Assembly: GCF_001690195.1 (NCBI RefSeq)
Contig: NZ_LZGM01000049.1
Location: forward strand, 62,001-126,000
Origin: Gilliamella sp. wkB108
GTDB lineage: Bacteria; Pseudomonadota; Gammaproteobacteria; Enterobacterales; Orbaceae
Reading direction: 5' to 3'
DNA: 64,000 nt
The position numbers were made by a program, and so were the translations under genes. The notes below the pieces were generated by a model. The model worked only from the letters and a program-made list of their open reading frames with translations, searched no databases and was not told the origin of the DNA. Below are positions 20,881-30,755 of this stretch, piece by piece. Positions within the stretch are counted from its first letter, which is position 1; each line of letters begins with the position of its first letter.

Positions 20881-21444
20881 TTATAAAACGACATCCGTAC
20901 CTTCTAAGATTTTTTCAATTTTTTTGGTACTAGAATCTAACGCAGGTAAAAGCTCTTTTTCAATATGATCTATCTGCTCTTGTAGTTGAGTGACACCGAC
21001 GGATATCGCGATATTACCTTTGGCTATTTCATTATGAATACGATCCACTTCACGATAAAAACGCTGTGCATCACGTAGTAATTCTGGTGGTGTGCCTAAT
21101 GTGGTAGATGAAAATTTCATATTTTCCCACACCAATGTATAAAAACTTAACGGATCAGTTCGAGCGCCGAAATAATTACTGTCTTGACATTTAACCAGAT
21201 AGGCTTTCAAGATACTTATATTATCTGTCAATTCATACTGTAACGATTTTTGCAGATAATAGTTATCTTTGTAGCTTTTCATATTGTCAAATTGAACAGC
21301 TTGTTTATAACCTTGATTAGCAGCTAAATAAACCCCAATCACAGTTGCAAGAAGAATAAAAATTTGACTTATCCAAAAGCTAGCTTTTTTTATTTCCTCA
21401 TTCGCATCCGACTTTACTTTTGATTCTAATTTATCAGATCCCAT
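20881..21444 (-). CDS. Uncharacterised single-pass membrane protein
   Basis: I do not recognise a family. The 187-aa product starts MGSDKLESKVKSDANEEIKK, has one hydrophobic helix (ISQIFILLATVIGVYLA, roughly residues 24-42), then a mainly helical, charged domain with possible coiled coil near the C-terminus (QLQEQIDHIEKELLPALD). The frame is open to 21534, but that stretch overlaps the loiP terminator. The ATG at 21444 has a GGAG ribosome site 8 nt upstream, so I chose it. It lies downstream of loiP on the same strand. An envelope-anchored role is all that can be suggested. Confidence 0.6.
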   Translation of the reverse strand: MGSDKLESKVKSDANEEIKKASFWISQIFILLATVIGVYLAANQGYKQAVQFDNMKSYKDNYYLQKSLQYELTDNISILKAYLVKCQDSNYFGARTDPLSFYTLVWENMKFSSTTLGTPPELLRDAQRFYREVDRIHNEIAKGNIAISVGVTQLQEQIDHIEKELLPALDSSTKKIEKILEGTDVVL

Positions 21445-21500
21445 TATTTGCTCCTGATATTTATTTACTATTCGTAGTTTATAATCTTTCAATAATACAA

Positions 21501-21529
21501 AAAAAGCGCCACTGATTGTGTCGCTTTTT
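21501..21529 (-). terminator. Terminator after loiP
   Basis: AAAAAGCGCCAC (21501-21512) and GTGTCGCTTTTT (21518-21529) form a 12-bp stem with one mismatch, with A and T tracts at the ends. It argues against the longer N-terminus of the downstream membrane protein. Confidence 0.75.
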
Positions 21530-21556
21530 ATCATTTATCACACATGTGATGTTATT

Positions 21557-22315
21557 TTATTTCTTTAAATTTGCAATTTTATTACGGATATTCTTCGCAC
21601 GATCTGATGAAGACGGATGACTACTTAATATTGAAGCATCACCACCACCTAATTTATCAAATGCAGTTGCTAATCCTTCTGGATTGATCTTCTTATTAAC
21701 TAAGAAATCAAAAGAGTAGTTATCAGCATCTTTTTCTTGGCTTTGTGAGAATTGAGAATTGATTACTGCTGATGCTAAAGCACCTAATTGAGATTTAGAT
21801 ACAGAAGCTACTGCCGCATTTCCTGATGCAGCTGCTGCATCACGAGCAATTTCTGTTGCATAAGCAATTTGCATTGCTTTTTTACTATGACCTAAAGCAA
21901 CATGACCTAATTCGTGACCTAAAACACCTTGAATTTCATTGTCAGTCATCATATCCATTAAGCCTGTATAGACACGGACACAACCGTTAGCCATAGCCCA
22001 AGCATTAACATCTTTAGTGATGTATACTTTATATGAAATTGGAGTACCATTTAAATTATGGCCGAGAGATTTAGCAATTTTATTTAAACGTTTGGTATAA
22101 GCACTATTTGCTGGTGCAACTTTTGATTGAGCATCCATTTGCGCGCAAGATTTTGCACTTAATGATTTCACATCAGCATCACTTAATGTTAGAGCATCAA
22201 TAGATTTCATGCCAAGATTAGTTATACTGTCAGCACTCATGCCTTTACAACCAACTAGTGACATTGCAGCAACTATAGGTAATGCAACTAACAATGTTTT
22301 TTGATGTTTTTTCAT
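21557..22315 (-). CDS. loiP: M48 family metalloprotease, LoiP-like lipoprotein
   Basis: This 252-aa outer-membrane-associated zinc protease matches E. coli LoiP (YggG) in length and sequence. It has an N-terminal lipoprotein signal with lipobox LVGC (Cys23), the block VNAWAMANGCVRVYTGLMD, and the zinc motif HELGH in GVLGHELGHVALGH. LoiP is known to work with BepA in outer-membrane quality control under low osmolarity. A shorter paralogue is at 23623-24306 on the other side of queA. The ribosome site AAGGAAA is good. Confidence 0.88.
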   Translation of the reverse strand: MKKHQKTLLVALPIVAAMSLVGCKGMSADSITNLGMKSIDALTLSDADVKSLSAKSCAQMDAQSKVAPANSAYTKRLNKIAKSLGHNLNGTPISYKVYITKDVNAWAMANGCVRVYTGLMDMMTDNEIQGVLGHELGHVALGHSKKAMQIAYATEIARDAAAASGNAAVASVSKSQLGALASAVINSQFSQSQEKDADNYSFDFLVNKKINPEGLATAFDKLGGGDASILSSHPSSSDRAKNIRNKIANLKK

Positions 22316-22471
22316 ACTATTTTCCTTATATCAATAATAATTCGTTTCACGCTAACTTCTGTTAGACAGTTGAAATTTTAGCGCAACTTAAATAATAATC
22401 AACAAATAATTACTTGCGAACTCATTAGGTGAGCTTTAGACTAGTGCCTCATTTTTGAATGGTAACCAATT

Positions 22472-23503
22472 ATGCAACTATCTGATTTTAATTTCACATT
22501 ACCCAAAGAGCTGATTGCCAAGCATCCATCACCCACCAGAAGCGCCTGTCGACTTTTATCCCTTGATGGTAATACTGGCAAAATTGAACACGGAATATTT
22601 ACCGATATTATCGATAAAATAAATCCAGGTGATTTGCTTGTTTTTAATAATACTAAAGTGATCCCTGCTCGTTTATATGGAAAAAAAGCATCGGGTGGAA
22701 AAGTTGAAATTCTGATCGAACGTTTATTAGACAACAACCGAGTGCTTGCTCACATTAAAGCATCAAAAGCCCCTAAAGCAGGTACAGAACTATTTTTAGG
22801 TGAAGATGAATCCATTAATTTAGTTATGCTAACAAGGCATGATGCTTTATTTGAACTACAGTTCCCAGACGATGTACTAACTATTTTGGACAAAATAGGA
22901 CATATACCATTACCTCCTTATATAGATCGTCCCGATGATGATGCTGATAAAGAGCTTTACCAAACTGTCTATAGCGAAAAACCGGGTGCGGTCGCAGCAC
23001 CAACAGCAGGTCTTCATTTTGATGAACCTTTATTAGAAGAACTCAAACGTAAAGGTGTTGAAATGGCATTTGTTACTTTGCATGTTGGGGCTGGTACATT
23101 TCAACCTGTAAGGGTTGAAAATATTGCAACTCACATTATGCATGCTGAATATGCCGAAGTCCCTGAATCTGTAGTTAATGCAGTAGTCGCTTGCAAAGCG
23201 CGTGGTAATAAAGTTATTGCTGTCGGTACAACTTCTGTAAGAGCGTTAGAAAGTGCTGCAAAAAAAACCGGAAAAATAGCACCCTTTTTTGCCGACACAC
23301 AAATTTTTATCTATCCAGGCTATCATTTTAATGTAATAGATTCATTGATCACTAACTTTCATCTACCTGAATCTACGTTAATTATGCTAGTTTCTGCCTT
23401 TGCCGGTTATGAAAATACGATGAACGCCTATCAACAAGCTGTCAAAGAACAATATCGATTCTTCAGTTATGGTGATGCAATGTTTATCACTGGTAGAAAA
23501 TAA
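22472..23503 (+). CDS. queA: S-adenosylmethionine:tRNA ribosyltransferase-isomerase QueA
   Basis: QueA makes epoxyqueuosine at tRNA position 34 by transferring the ribosyl group of SAM. The 343-aa product has the family motifs [57 protein letters not shown] and [18 protein letters not shown]. It is separated from tgt, its usual operon partner, by a protease gene on the opposite strand. Confidence 0.96.
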   Translation: MQLSDFNFTLPKELIAKHPSPTRSACRLLSLDGNTGKIEHGIFTDIIDKINPGDLLVFNNTKVIPARLYGKKASGGKVEILIERLLDNNRVLAHIKASKAPKAGTELFLGEDESINLVMLTRHDALFELQFPDDVLTILDKIGHIPLPPYIDRPDDDADKELYQTVYSEKPGAVAAPTAGLHFDEPLLEELKRKGVEMAFVTLHVGAGTFQPVRVENIATHIMHAEYAEVPESVVNAVVACKARGNKVIAVGTTSVRALESAAKKTGKIAPFFADTQIFIYPGYHFNVIDSLITNFHLPESTLIMLVSAFAGYENTMNAYQQAVKEQYRFFSYGDAMFITGRK

Positions 23504-23550
23504 GACGAATATCACAACGTCATATGCAATAAAACCTTTAAATATAAAAA

Positions 23551-23587
23551 ACCAATCAAGCTTATCTAAAATTTAGACTTGATTGGT
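23551..23587. terminator. Terminator between queA and the second M48 gene
   Basis: ACCAATCAAG (23551-23560) and CTTGATTGGT (23578-23587) pair perfectly. The loop itself contains the palindrome TCTAAAATTTAGA. T- and A-rich flanks allow action on both convergent genes. Confidence 0.75.
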
Positions 23588-23622
23588 CTTTACATAACTA
23601 ACCTTATTTTTAGTAACTACTA

Positions 23623-24306
23623 TTAATTCAATTTTTGCAGAATATTATTAATTCTTCTTAGTGTTGATGGATGTGATGTCGGATATTCTGTTGAGTGAAT
23701 TGGTATTTTTACTAACATATTAATTAATCCTGTTGGATCTATTCCGGCTTCCTTTAACAGCGCTAATGCGTAATTATCTGCTTCAATTTCATATTGCTGA
23801 GCAACCTCTTCTTTCATAATAATAACCGTTTCATTGGCTTTGTTGGTGATCTCAATATAAGGAGCCTGCTGAAACGAGCTGACTGTATGTTTTAGTGCTA
23901 TATGTGCTTGTTCATGTGCCAATACAGCTTGCAACTCATTATCAGATAATAGCTTAATTAAGCCACTATTGACTCTGATACAACCATTTGCTGTAGACCA
24001 TGCATTAGGTTCTGAATCCAGATAAACTTTATAATTTAATTCAATATCGTTTACCGTTTTAGGTAAAGTTTGCGCAATTGAACTTAACCGTTGGCTAAGC
24101 GTGTGATGATAATCCGGAATCATAGCCAGCTTATCAACTTCAATGCAAGCTTTTTCGCTGATTGCCAAAATATCTTGTTCAGATAAATTCTGAATCTGTT
24201 CAGAAGTAACGAGTAAAGGTTTGCTTTTATGCTTATGTTGACAACCAACTAATAACGATAAAAGCAAACATATTAATGTTAAAGGAATATAATTCAAAAT
24301 ATTCAA
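23623..24306 (-). CDS. Second M48 family metalloprotease, lipoprotein
   Basis: The 227-aa paralogue of loiP has a hydrophobic signal ending in lipobox LLVGC (Cys22), the conserved PNAWSTANGCIRVNSGLI block and HEQAH, which fits the HExxH zinc motif. Only a TTG at 24306 is available as start: no in-frame ATG precedes the lipobox and a stop lies shortly upstream. The signal peptide lacks the usual N-terminal Lys/Arg. It is inserted, in the opposite direction, between queA and tgt. The role is inferred as an envelope protease. Confidence 0.75.
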   Translation of the reverse strand: MNILNYIPLTLICLLLSLLVGCQHKHKSKPLLVTSEQIQNLSEQDILAISEKACIEVDKLAMIPDYHHTLSQRLSSIAQTLPKTVNDIELNYKVYLDSEPNAWSTANGCIRVNSGLIKLLSDNELQAVLAHEQAHIALKHTVSSFQQAPYIEITNKANETVIIMKEEVAQQYEIEADNYALALLKEAGIDPTGLINMLVKIPIHSTEYPTSHPSTLRRINNILQKLN

Positions 24307-24428
24307 AACCCCATAAGATATTGTCTATTCATGTGTGTCGCGATAAACTAAGCGCCGCAATTAATAATACGATTGCGTATTATAACAACAATTGGCGCCA
24401 AACTGTTTATTTGGTCGCATGAGGTTAA

Positions 24429-25574
<1,146 letters not shown>

Positions 25575-25646
25575 GCTATTAATCACATAATTTTTAATAG
25601 TAACTATTGACACCTTACTTTTAGCGCAGTATTATGCGCTACCTAA

Positions 25647-25723
25647 CGGCGAGTAGCGCAGCTTGGTAGCGCAACTGGTTTGGGACCAGTGGGTCGGAGG
25701 TTCGAATCCTCTCTCGCCGACCA
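25647..25723 (+). tRNA. tRNA-Pro (anticodon TGG)
   Basis: This 77-nt cloverleaf has acceptor CGGCGAG pairing with CTCGCCG. The anticodon loop TTTGGGA contains TGG, the T-loop is GGTTCGAATCC and CCA is encoded. It lies 72 nt after tgt and is followed by a terminator and a GC-rich repeat-like segment. Confidence 0.97.
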
Positions 25724-25732
25724 ATTTTAAAT

Positions 25733-25764
25733 AAAAAGCCTGCTCTAGTGAGTAGGCTTTTTTT
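25733..25764 (+). terminator. Terminator after tRNA-Pro
   Basis: AAAAAGCCTGCTC and GAGTAGGCTTTTT pair with one wobble around a short loop, followed by more T residues. Confidence 0.85.
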
Positions 25765-25784
25765 GTTTAGATTACTTTAAACAG

Positions 25785-25880
25785 ATCCGAACCAACAGAA
25801 GGTTCGAGCCGAGCGCAGCGAGACAATGTTGCTTTAGCAACAACCCGTAAGGTGATCCTCGCCAATACTCCGCTATTTCA
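25785..25880. repeat. GC-rich repeat-like segment next to tRNA-Pro
   Basis: This block of about 95 bp is much richer in GC than the flanking DNA. It contains GGTTCGAGCC, GAGCGCAGCGAG and a perfect hairpin TGTTGC-TTTA-GCAACA (25827-25842). It codes for nothing obvious, and parts resemble tRNA T-arm sequence. It could be a dispersed intergenic repeat or the scar of a tRNA-targeted integration. No second copy lies in this window. Confidence 0.35.
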
Positions 25881-25967
25881 CACAATTTCAATGATATTCA
25901 AAAAACCTTTGATATCAGAAATTAGTTAACTACTATTGTGCTACTTTTATTTAGTATCAAACATTGT

Positions 25968-26285
25968 TCACTGCTCTATTAATTTCAAATCGATTAAGTC
26001 CATTAAAGAATTTATGTTTTTAAGACGCTTTTCAACTTTTGCTGCTGCACCATCAAGAGAATAACCATCGTCGATAAGTTCTTTAATTAATATCGCTTTC
26101 TTTATATCAGCTAAAGTAAATTTGCGTATAGCTGAATTCGGGTCAACGGATGTAATTATTTTCTTTTCTTCCCAATATCTCAGTTGTCTAACTGAAATTC
26201 CCGTCATATCAGATACTTCTCTAATGCCTACTTTCACTTGAGAAAGAAAATCATTGTAAGAATTCGATAATGTTGTTTTTTTCAA
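25968..26285 (-). CDS. MerR-family transcriptional regulator
   Basis: This 105-aa protein has the MerR winged helix at about residues 17-60 (VGIREVSDMTGISVRQLRYWEE, then RKFTLADIKKAILIKELID) and a short C-terminal dimer helix, with no metal-binding Cys. It resembles small MerR/GlnR-like regulators of Gram-positive bacteria more than SoxR or CueR (impression, not a search). The only practical start is a TTG at 26285 behind AGAGGG; a stop lies a few codons upstream and no ATG fits. It diverges from an MFS gene whose promoter carries a perfect palindrome, so it probably controls that transporter. Confidence 0.75.
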   Translation of the reverse strand: MKKTTLSNSYNDFLSQVKVGIREVSDMTGISVRQLRYWEEKKIITSVDPNSAIRKFTLADIKKAILIKELIDDGYSLDGAAAKVEKRLKNINSLMDLIDLKLIEQ

Positions 26286-26361
26286 AGCTAATGACCCTCT
26301 TATTTAAGACTGTTTATATTTTATCACAGATCTCATTTTTTCTGAAGCAAATCACCATTTA

Positions 26362-26401
26362 TTGACATAATGAAGCATTAATTGTAGTATAACTACAATT
26401 A
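26362..26401 (+). promoter_or_regulatory. Promoter with MerR-type palindromic operator
   Basis: A consensus TTGACA -35 lies at 26362-26367. It is followed by a perfect 10-bp-arm palindrome at 26379-26401 (TAATTGTAGT-ATA-ACTACAATTA). A TAGTAT -10 at 17-nt spacing or TATAAC at 20-nt spacing lies inside the palindrome. Long spacers with an embedded dyad are typical of MerR-controlled promoters. It reads toward the MFS gene. Confidence 0.65.
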
Positions 26402-26441
26402 TAGTGTTTTTACACCAATCAATGCGTTTTTAGGTGATACC

Positions 26442-27632
26442 ATGGGTAATGAAAAAATAGCAAAAAGTACAAGCTTTATTAGCTTAAGCCTTATTCCTTT
26501 TACTGCACTGTGTGTTGTTACACTTCTCTATATATTTCTTCCCGTTGCAGTTAATTTAGCTAGTTTTTTATCTGTATCACAAGAGAGTATTGCTCCACTG
26601 ACAACTTGTTTTGGTATTTTCTATGCTTTAGGTTTTCTTTTTTGGGGAGCTTTATCTGATAAATTTGGTAGAGAAAATATCATACAAGGAGGACTTTTAT
26701 CACTTTCTATAATTACTTTTATACTTCCTTTATATCCAAACTATAGCTATTTACTTTTAATGCGGTGTTTACAAGGTTTTTTTGCATCATCTTTTCCACC
26801 TGTAATATTAGCGTGGTTAGCTGAGAATCTGAAAGAAAAATATCGTAAACGTGCAGTATCATTAATTAGTTGTTCTTTTCTTTTAGCTGGAACGCTTGGA
26901 CAGTGGTTTGGAGCAATTATGATACAAACTTCTATTAATTTATCTATGTATATTTTAGGAACTATTTATATACTCAGTGGCATTATGTTCTATTTTTTGA
27001 GTAAAAAAATAATTAAAAATAGAGTTAGTCAATCATCAAAAAAAGTTTCTTTGATTAAAATATTATGTCAAATTCCTAGTGTATTGTTTGATATACAATT
27101 ACTAAAAATTTATGGTAGTGCTTTATTGGTACTAATGAGTTTTGTTTCTTTATATGTTTATTTAAATACTTCTAAAGGTGATATATCAATCAGTATTGCT
27201 CAATTAAGACTAATTGCCACTATGGGAATGCTTGTCTCATTATTATCATCATGGTTATTTTCAAAAATGGCTGTCACAAAAGTACTAGCGATTTCTTTGT
27301 TATTAATGTCTGTTACATTTGCTATGCATTTTTTAATTATCTATAGGTTCATTTTTTCTATAAATTCTTTACTACCTTTAGTTCATTTAATTTATGTTGC
27401 ATCTATTGCGTTAGCTATTCCATCAATGATTACTTGCTCATCATTATTCTCAGCACAACAAAATAGAGGAGTGGCTGTTTCACTTTATACGTGCATCTTA
27501 TTTGTTGGTGCTAGTCTAGGATCGCTACTCCCAAACTACATCAATATGAATTTTTCAGTCTTATTCATTACCGCTATGTTATTCATTATAGGACTTAGTG
27601 TATCAAAAATTAAACAAAGCATTTGTTCTTAA
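26442..27632 (+). CDS. MFS transporter, probable efflux
   Basis: This 396-aa protein has about 12 predicted helices and the loop 2-3 motif GALSDKFGRENI characteristic of drug:H+ antiporter-type MFS proteins (CFGIFYALGFLFWGALSDKF). The closest familiar layout is the YnfM-like/arabinose-efflux group. Base composition is even more AT-rich than the neighbours, with rare codons such as ATA, suggesting acquisition. The start ATG at 26442 has AGGTG upstream. The divergent MerR gene and palindromic promoter suggest inducible export of an unknown compound. Confidence 0.75.
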   Translation: MGNEKIAKSTSFISLSLIPFTALCVVTLLYIFLPVAVNLASFLSVSQESIAPLTTCFGIFYALGFLFWGALSDKFGRENIIQGGLLSLSIITFILPLYPNYSYLLLMRCLQGFFASSFPPVILAWLAENLKEKYRKRAVSLISCSFLLAGTLGQWFGAIMIQTSINLSMYILGTIYILSGIMFYFLSKKIIKNRVSQSSKKVSLIKILCQIPSVLFDIQLLKIYGSALLVLMSFVSLYVYLNTSKGDISISIAQLRLIATMGMLVSLLSSWLFSKMAVTKVLAISLLLMSVTFAMHFLIIYRFIFSINSLLPLVHLIYVASIALAIPSMITCSSLFSAQQNRGVAVSLYTCILFVGASLGSLLPNYINMNFSVLFITAMLFIIGLSVSKIKQSICS

Positions 27633-27708
27633 AAATAGTATTTGAGTTAATCGAATATGTTTACCTAATAATTTCTTATGAAAAAAAATTAATATGAGGA
27701 TTATTAAT

Positions 27709-28374
27709 ATGTCATTCCATAATTTCGTAACCTATCTAATAAAAACAACCTTTCTGGGTTTAGTCGTAACATCATTTACTGCAAATGCTCAAGATCTGCA
27801 AATTAAGTCTATTAATTTAAGTCAGGATAATATGAATACAGAATTTAAAATTTTACTGCCTCCTAATGAATACAATTTTCTTCCAACGCTACACAAAAAA
27901 GGATTGCATAACGGAATTGATGTGACTCTTTATAGATATCAACCAGAAGGAAAATTTGTTTTGGATCACCAGCATGTTTCTATTTTACAGAATGATAAAG
28001 GTAAGTTGGAAGGGTTTGTAAGATTACTTCCTCAATATAAAGTATCTGGTAAACAGGTAAGTAAAGATAAGGCAAAAAATATTGCTATGAATTTTCTTCA
28101 ACGTTTCGCCCCAGATCTTGTAGACAAATACAAAGTTAATTGGATTGATGAACACACAGAAGAAATTTTGGTTAACAATGAAAAAACCATTATTTCTGGT
28201 ATGAAGGTTAAATGTCGAAATGAAAGAGATGGTTTATATTTTTGGGTTGTGATAGCTCCAGATGAATCAGTCATGATTTTTGAACGTGATATTGAATGGG
28301 ATTTTTTGCGAACCGGGAGAAAAACTGAAAAATGGTTACATGATAATTGGTTAGTTAATGTAAATATCCCCTAA
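27709..28374 (+). CDS. Secreted protein of unknown function, C-terminus altered by IS insertion
   Basis: I do not recognise the family. The product has a signal peptide (hydrophobic to about residue 27, cleavage probably after TANA before QDLQ) and a soluble domain rich in Lys and aromatic residues, including the segment VSKDKAKNIAMNFLQRFAPD. The frame opens at 27694, but GAGGA precedes the ATG at 27709, giving 221 aa. The last codons and stop come from the left end of the IS at 28359. Removing the IS and one TTAA copy restores an ending DNWLVKNL-stop at 29566-29568. It follows the MFS gene on the same strand and may be part of that module. Confidence 0.6.
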   Translation: MSFHNFVTYLIKTTFLGLVVTSFTANAQDLQIKSINLSQDNMNTEFKILLPPNEYNFLPTLHKKGLHNGIDVTLYRYQPEGKFVLDHQHVSILQNDKGKLEGFVRLLPQYKVSGKQVSKDKAKNIAMNFLQRFAPDLVDKYKVNWIDEHTEEILVNNEKTIISGMKVKCRNERDGLYFWVVIAPDESVMIFERDIEWDFLRTGRKTEKWLHDNWLVNVNIP

Positions 28375-28432
28375 AATAATACAGCAAACAAGTAGAAAAT
28401 TCTCTATGATAAAAGCAAAAGAGGATTTGTAT

Positions 28433-28690
28433 ATGAAAAAAATGACTGAACACCAAATTGTATCTATTTTAAAAGAAGCTGAAGCCGGCATTCCGGTTAA
28501 AGAGCTTTGCCGAAAATATGCCATAGGTAACTCAACTTTTTATAAATGGCGAGAAAAATACGGCGGTATGGAAACCTCGGATATCAAGCGATTAAAGGAA
28601 TTAGAAGCAGAAAATCGTAAGCTTAAACAAATGTTTGCCGAATTGAGTTTAAAATCACAGTTGCAGGAAGAAATCATAAAAAAGCTGTAG
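28433..28690 (+). CDS. IS3-family transposase OrfA
   Basis: The 85-aa DNA-binding subunit has a helix-turn-helix (IVSILKEAEAGIPVKELCRKY; IGNSTFYKWREKYGG) and a leucine-rich coiled coil (KRLKELEAENRKLKQMFAEL). The frame opens at 28406, but GAGGA is correctly placed for the ATG at 28433. The heptamer A-AAA-AAG at 28678-28684, just before the stop, is the classic -1 frameshift signal producing the OrfAB transposase. Confidence 0.9.
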   Translation: MKKMTEHQIVSILKEAEAGIPVKELCRKYAIGNSTFYKWREKYGGMETSDIKRLKELEAENRKLKQMFAELSLKSQLQEEIIKKL

Positions 28691-29514
28691 TGCCAACTGA
28701 GGCTCGTAAGGCATGGGCAAAGAAATTACAAACCACTAAATGCCTTACTATAGCCCTGAGTTGTGCCATTGTTGGCTTAAGTCGCTGTGCTTATTATTAT
28801 CAACCTAAGTTACAGGATGATTCGATGATTATTTCAATACTCAATACGATTACCGACCAACATTTACGTTGGGGTTTTCCTAAATGTTTTAACCACATCA
28901 GAAAGCTTGGTTATAAATGGAATCATAAACGAGTATATCGGGTTTATTGTGAATTAAAACTGAATATCAGGATAAAGCGGAAAAAACGTATTCCACCACG
29001 AAGTTCGGAAAAGTTATCCGTTGCCGATAAACAAGGTAAATGTTGGTCAATGGATTTTATGAGTGACAGCAGTCAAAATCAACATAGATTTAGAACTTTC
29101 AATGTTATTGATGACTTTAACCGAGAAGCATTAGGTATAGATATAGCGGTGTGTTTACCGGCGAAAAGAGTGACCCGTTATCTCGATAAACTGGCTGAGT
29201 ATTATGGTTATCCATTAAAAGTAAGAGTAGATAATGGACCAGAATTTACCGGAAACGTATTCAATAATTGGGCTGACGCACACGGCATAACTATAGATTA
29301 CATCAATCCGGGGTGTCCTTATCAAAATGGCTATATTGAACGATTTAATCGTACTTATCGAACAGAAGTATTGGATTTATATCTTTTTAACAACCTGAAA
29401 CAAGTAAGGAAAATAACGGAGGAGAGGTTAACCATTTATAATACAGAAAGACCCCATGAGGCATTAAACAATATGACGCCGATTGAATATAAAACACTAA
29501 AACACCCAGAGTAA
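28690..29514 (+). CDS. IS3-family transposase OrfB (DDE integrase domain)
   Basis: This 274-aa rve-type integrase domain has the catalytic triad visible as MDFMSD, VDNGPEF and the Glu in YIERFNRTYR, followed by YNTERPHEALNNMTPIEY. The GTG at 28690 overlaps the OrfA stop, but most product should arise by -1 frameshift from OrfA at 28678-28684, which joins the frames in register. The reading frame is intact. Confidence 0.9.
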   Translation: MPTEARKAWAKKLQTTKCLTIALSCAIVGLSRCAYYYQPKLQDDSMIISILNTITDQHLRWGFPKCFNHIRKLGYKWNHKRVYRVYCELKLNIRIKRKKRIPPRSSEKLSVADKQGKCWSMDFMSDSSQNQHRFRTFNVIDDFNREALGIDIAVCLPAKRVTRYLDKLAEYYGYPLKVRVDNGPEFTGNVFNNWADAHGITIDYINPGCPYQNGYIERFNRTYRTEVLDLYLFNNLKQVRKITEERLTIYNTERPHEALNNMTPIEYKTLKHPE

Positions 29515-29723
29515 TTTTCTACGTCAATTGTGTACTAAGAATGGGGTATTTACATTAAAAATTTATAAGAAATTATTATGTTAATAAATAAGGAGTTTTA
29601 GCAAATAAATTTATTATCACATAGTGAAGTTTTATCAAATCTCTATTCAATTTAAGCTAAGATAATGTATTTAAAATAAGAAATCTTCTAATAAATATAA
29701 GTTACCTTAACTTTAATAAGAAG

Positions 29724-30755
29724 CTATAAACTAGCTCGTGATTTAATTTCAGGAGATAACTGCGATAAATCCGTTTCATTATAGTCGATATCTGCTTCCA
29801 GCTGATTTAACAGTAAAGTAGCGGTATATTCACCAATTTGTTTAGATGGAAGAGAGACGGTTGTTAATGGAGGAAAACTCACCTGACTAAATTCATTATC
29901 ACCAAATCCACAAACAGCTAATTGATATGGCACGCGAATATGTCGCCGTTGACACTCATAAAGCACACCACATGCTAATTCATCTGTAGTACAAATTAAC
30001 GCATCAAGTTCAGGCCAATTTAAAAGTATATCCGGAAGCAATTCACTACCTGTACTAAAATTAGCCGGTTTAGCTGCATTTATGATCCGATCTGTGGGTA
30101 AATGATAAGCCAACATAGCTTTATGCCAACCATGTAAACGTTGTTGAAAAAGGTGATGTTGTTGATTAGCACAGAGCAAACCAATATGTCGATAACCTTT
30201 TTTAATCACGTGTTCGGTCAGCATATGCATTGCCCGACTATCATCCAATCCCACATCAGTATTGGTTAATTCTTCTGACTGTATACCAATATTCATTATT
30301 GGTATTGTTTTATGATGTACTATTTGTCGAATAAGTTCATCATTTTCAACATAAAAAAGGAGTACAGCAACCAGATTATGACTATATAATGTATCTAATA
30401 ATTGTGATTCACGCTTATAATAATGATATGACTCGATAATCAAGGTTGTATAACCTTGTTTTGCTAAAGTTGTTTGCAAAGTATTAAGCAAGATCTTTGC
30501 TGAGTGATCATAAATTTTACTGGTTATAACGGCAATCAATCGATTTGAGGAAGCTGACGCCAATAAACTTGCAGCAACATTGGGTCTATATCCTAATGCA
30601 TCTACTGCCGATTGAATTTTTGTGCGAAGCTTATCGGAAACTCTTTCCGGTGTACGTAAAGCACGTGATACCGTCATCGTACCCACGCCTGCATATTTGG
30701 CAACATCAAATAAGGTTATCTGTCCTGTACTCCTGCGTTTTTTTGTATCCTGCAT
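29724..30755 (-). CDS. LacI/GntR-type transcriptional regulator of the adjacent PTS
   Basis: This 343-aa LacI-family protein has the helix-turn-helix at about residues 14-37 (TLFDVAKYAGVGTMTVSRAL), hinge LGYRPNVAASLLA, and a sensor domain with CTTDELACGVLYECQRR and VCGFGDNEFSQVSFPPLTTV, all closest to gluconate repressor GntR. It diverges from a three-gene PTS, with a perfect dyad at 30962-30975 in between. Local repression of the PTS is the simplest reading. The ligand is unknown. Confidence 0.87.
   Translation of the reverse strand: MQDTKKRRSTGQITLFDVAKYAGVGTMTVSRALRTPERVSDKLRTKIQSAVDALGYRPNVAASLLASASSNRLIAVITSKIYDHSAKILLNTLQTTLAKQGYTTLIIESYHYYKRESQLLDTLYSHNLVAVLLFYVENDELIRQIVHHKTIPIMNIGIQSEELTNTDVGLDDSRAMHMLTEHVIKKGYRHIGLLCANQQHHLFQQRLHGWHKAMLAYHLPTDRIINAAKPANFSTGSELLPDILLNWPELDALICTTDELACGVLYECQRRHIRVPYQLAVCGFGDNEFSQVSFPPLTTVSLPSKQIGEYTATLLLNQLEADIDYNETDLSQLSPEIKSRASL

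Larger units (their letters stand above)
28359..29554 (+). mobile_element. Insertion sequence, IS3 family (IS407-group-like), complete
   Basis: This 1196-bp element has imperfect terminal inverted repeats. Left TGTAAATATCCCC matches right TGTAAATACCCC (read inward), and GTAGAAAATT recurs about 35 nt in at both ends. It is flanked by a 4-bp direct repeat TTAA (28355-28358 and 29555-29558), the duplication length known for the IS407 group. It encodes OrfA and OrfB in overlapping frames with an A-AAA-AAG slippery site. Intact genes, ends and target duplication indicate a potentially active, recent insertion. Confidence 0.92.

Noticed and set aside
25827..25842. CRISPR repeat
   Set aside because: It is a single hairpin with no repeated units or spacers; no CRISPR array or cas gene was seen anywhere in the window.
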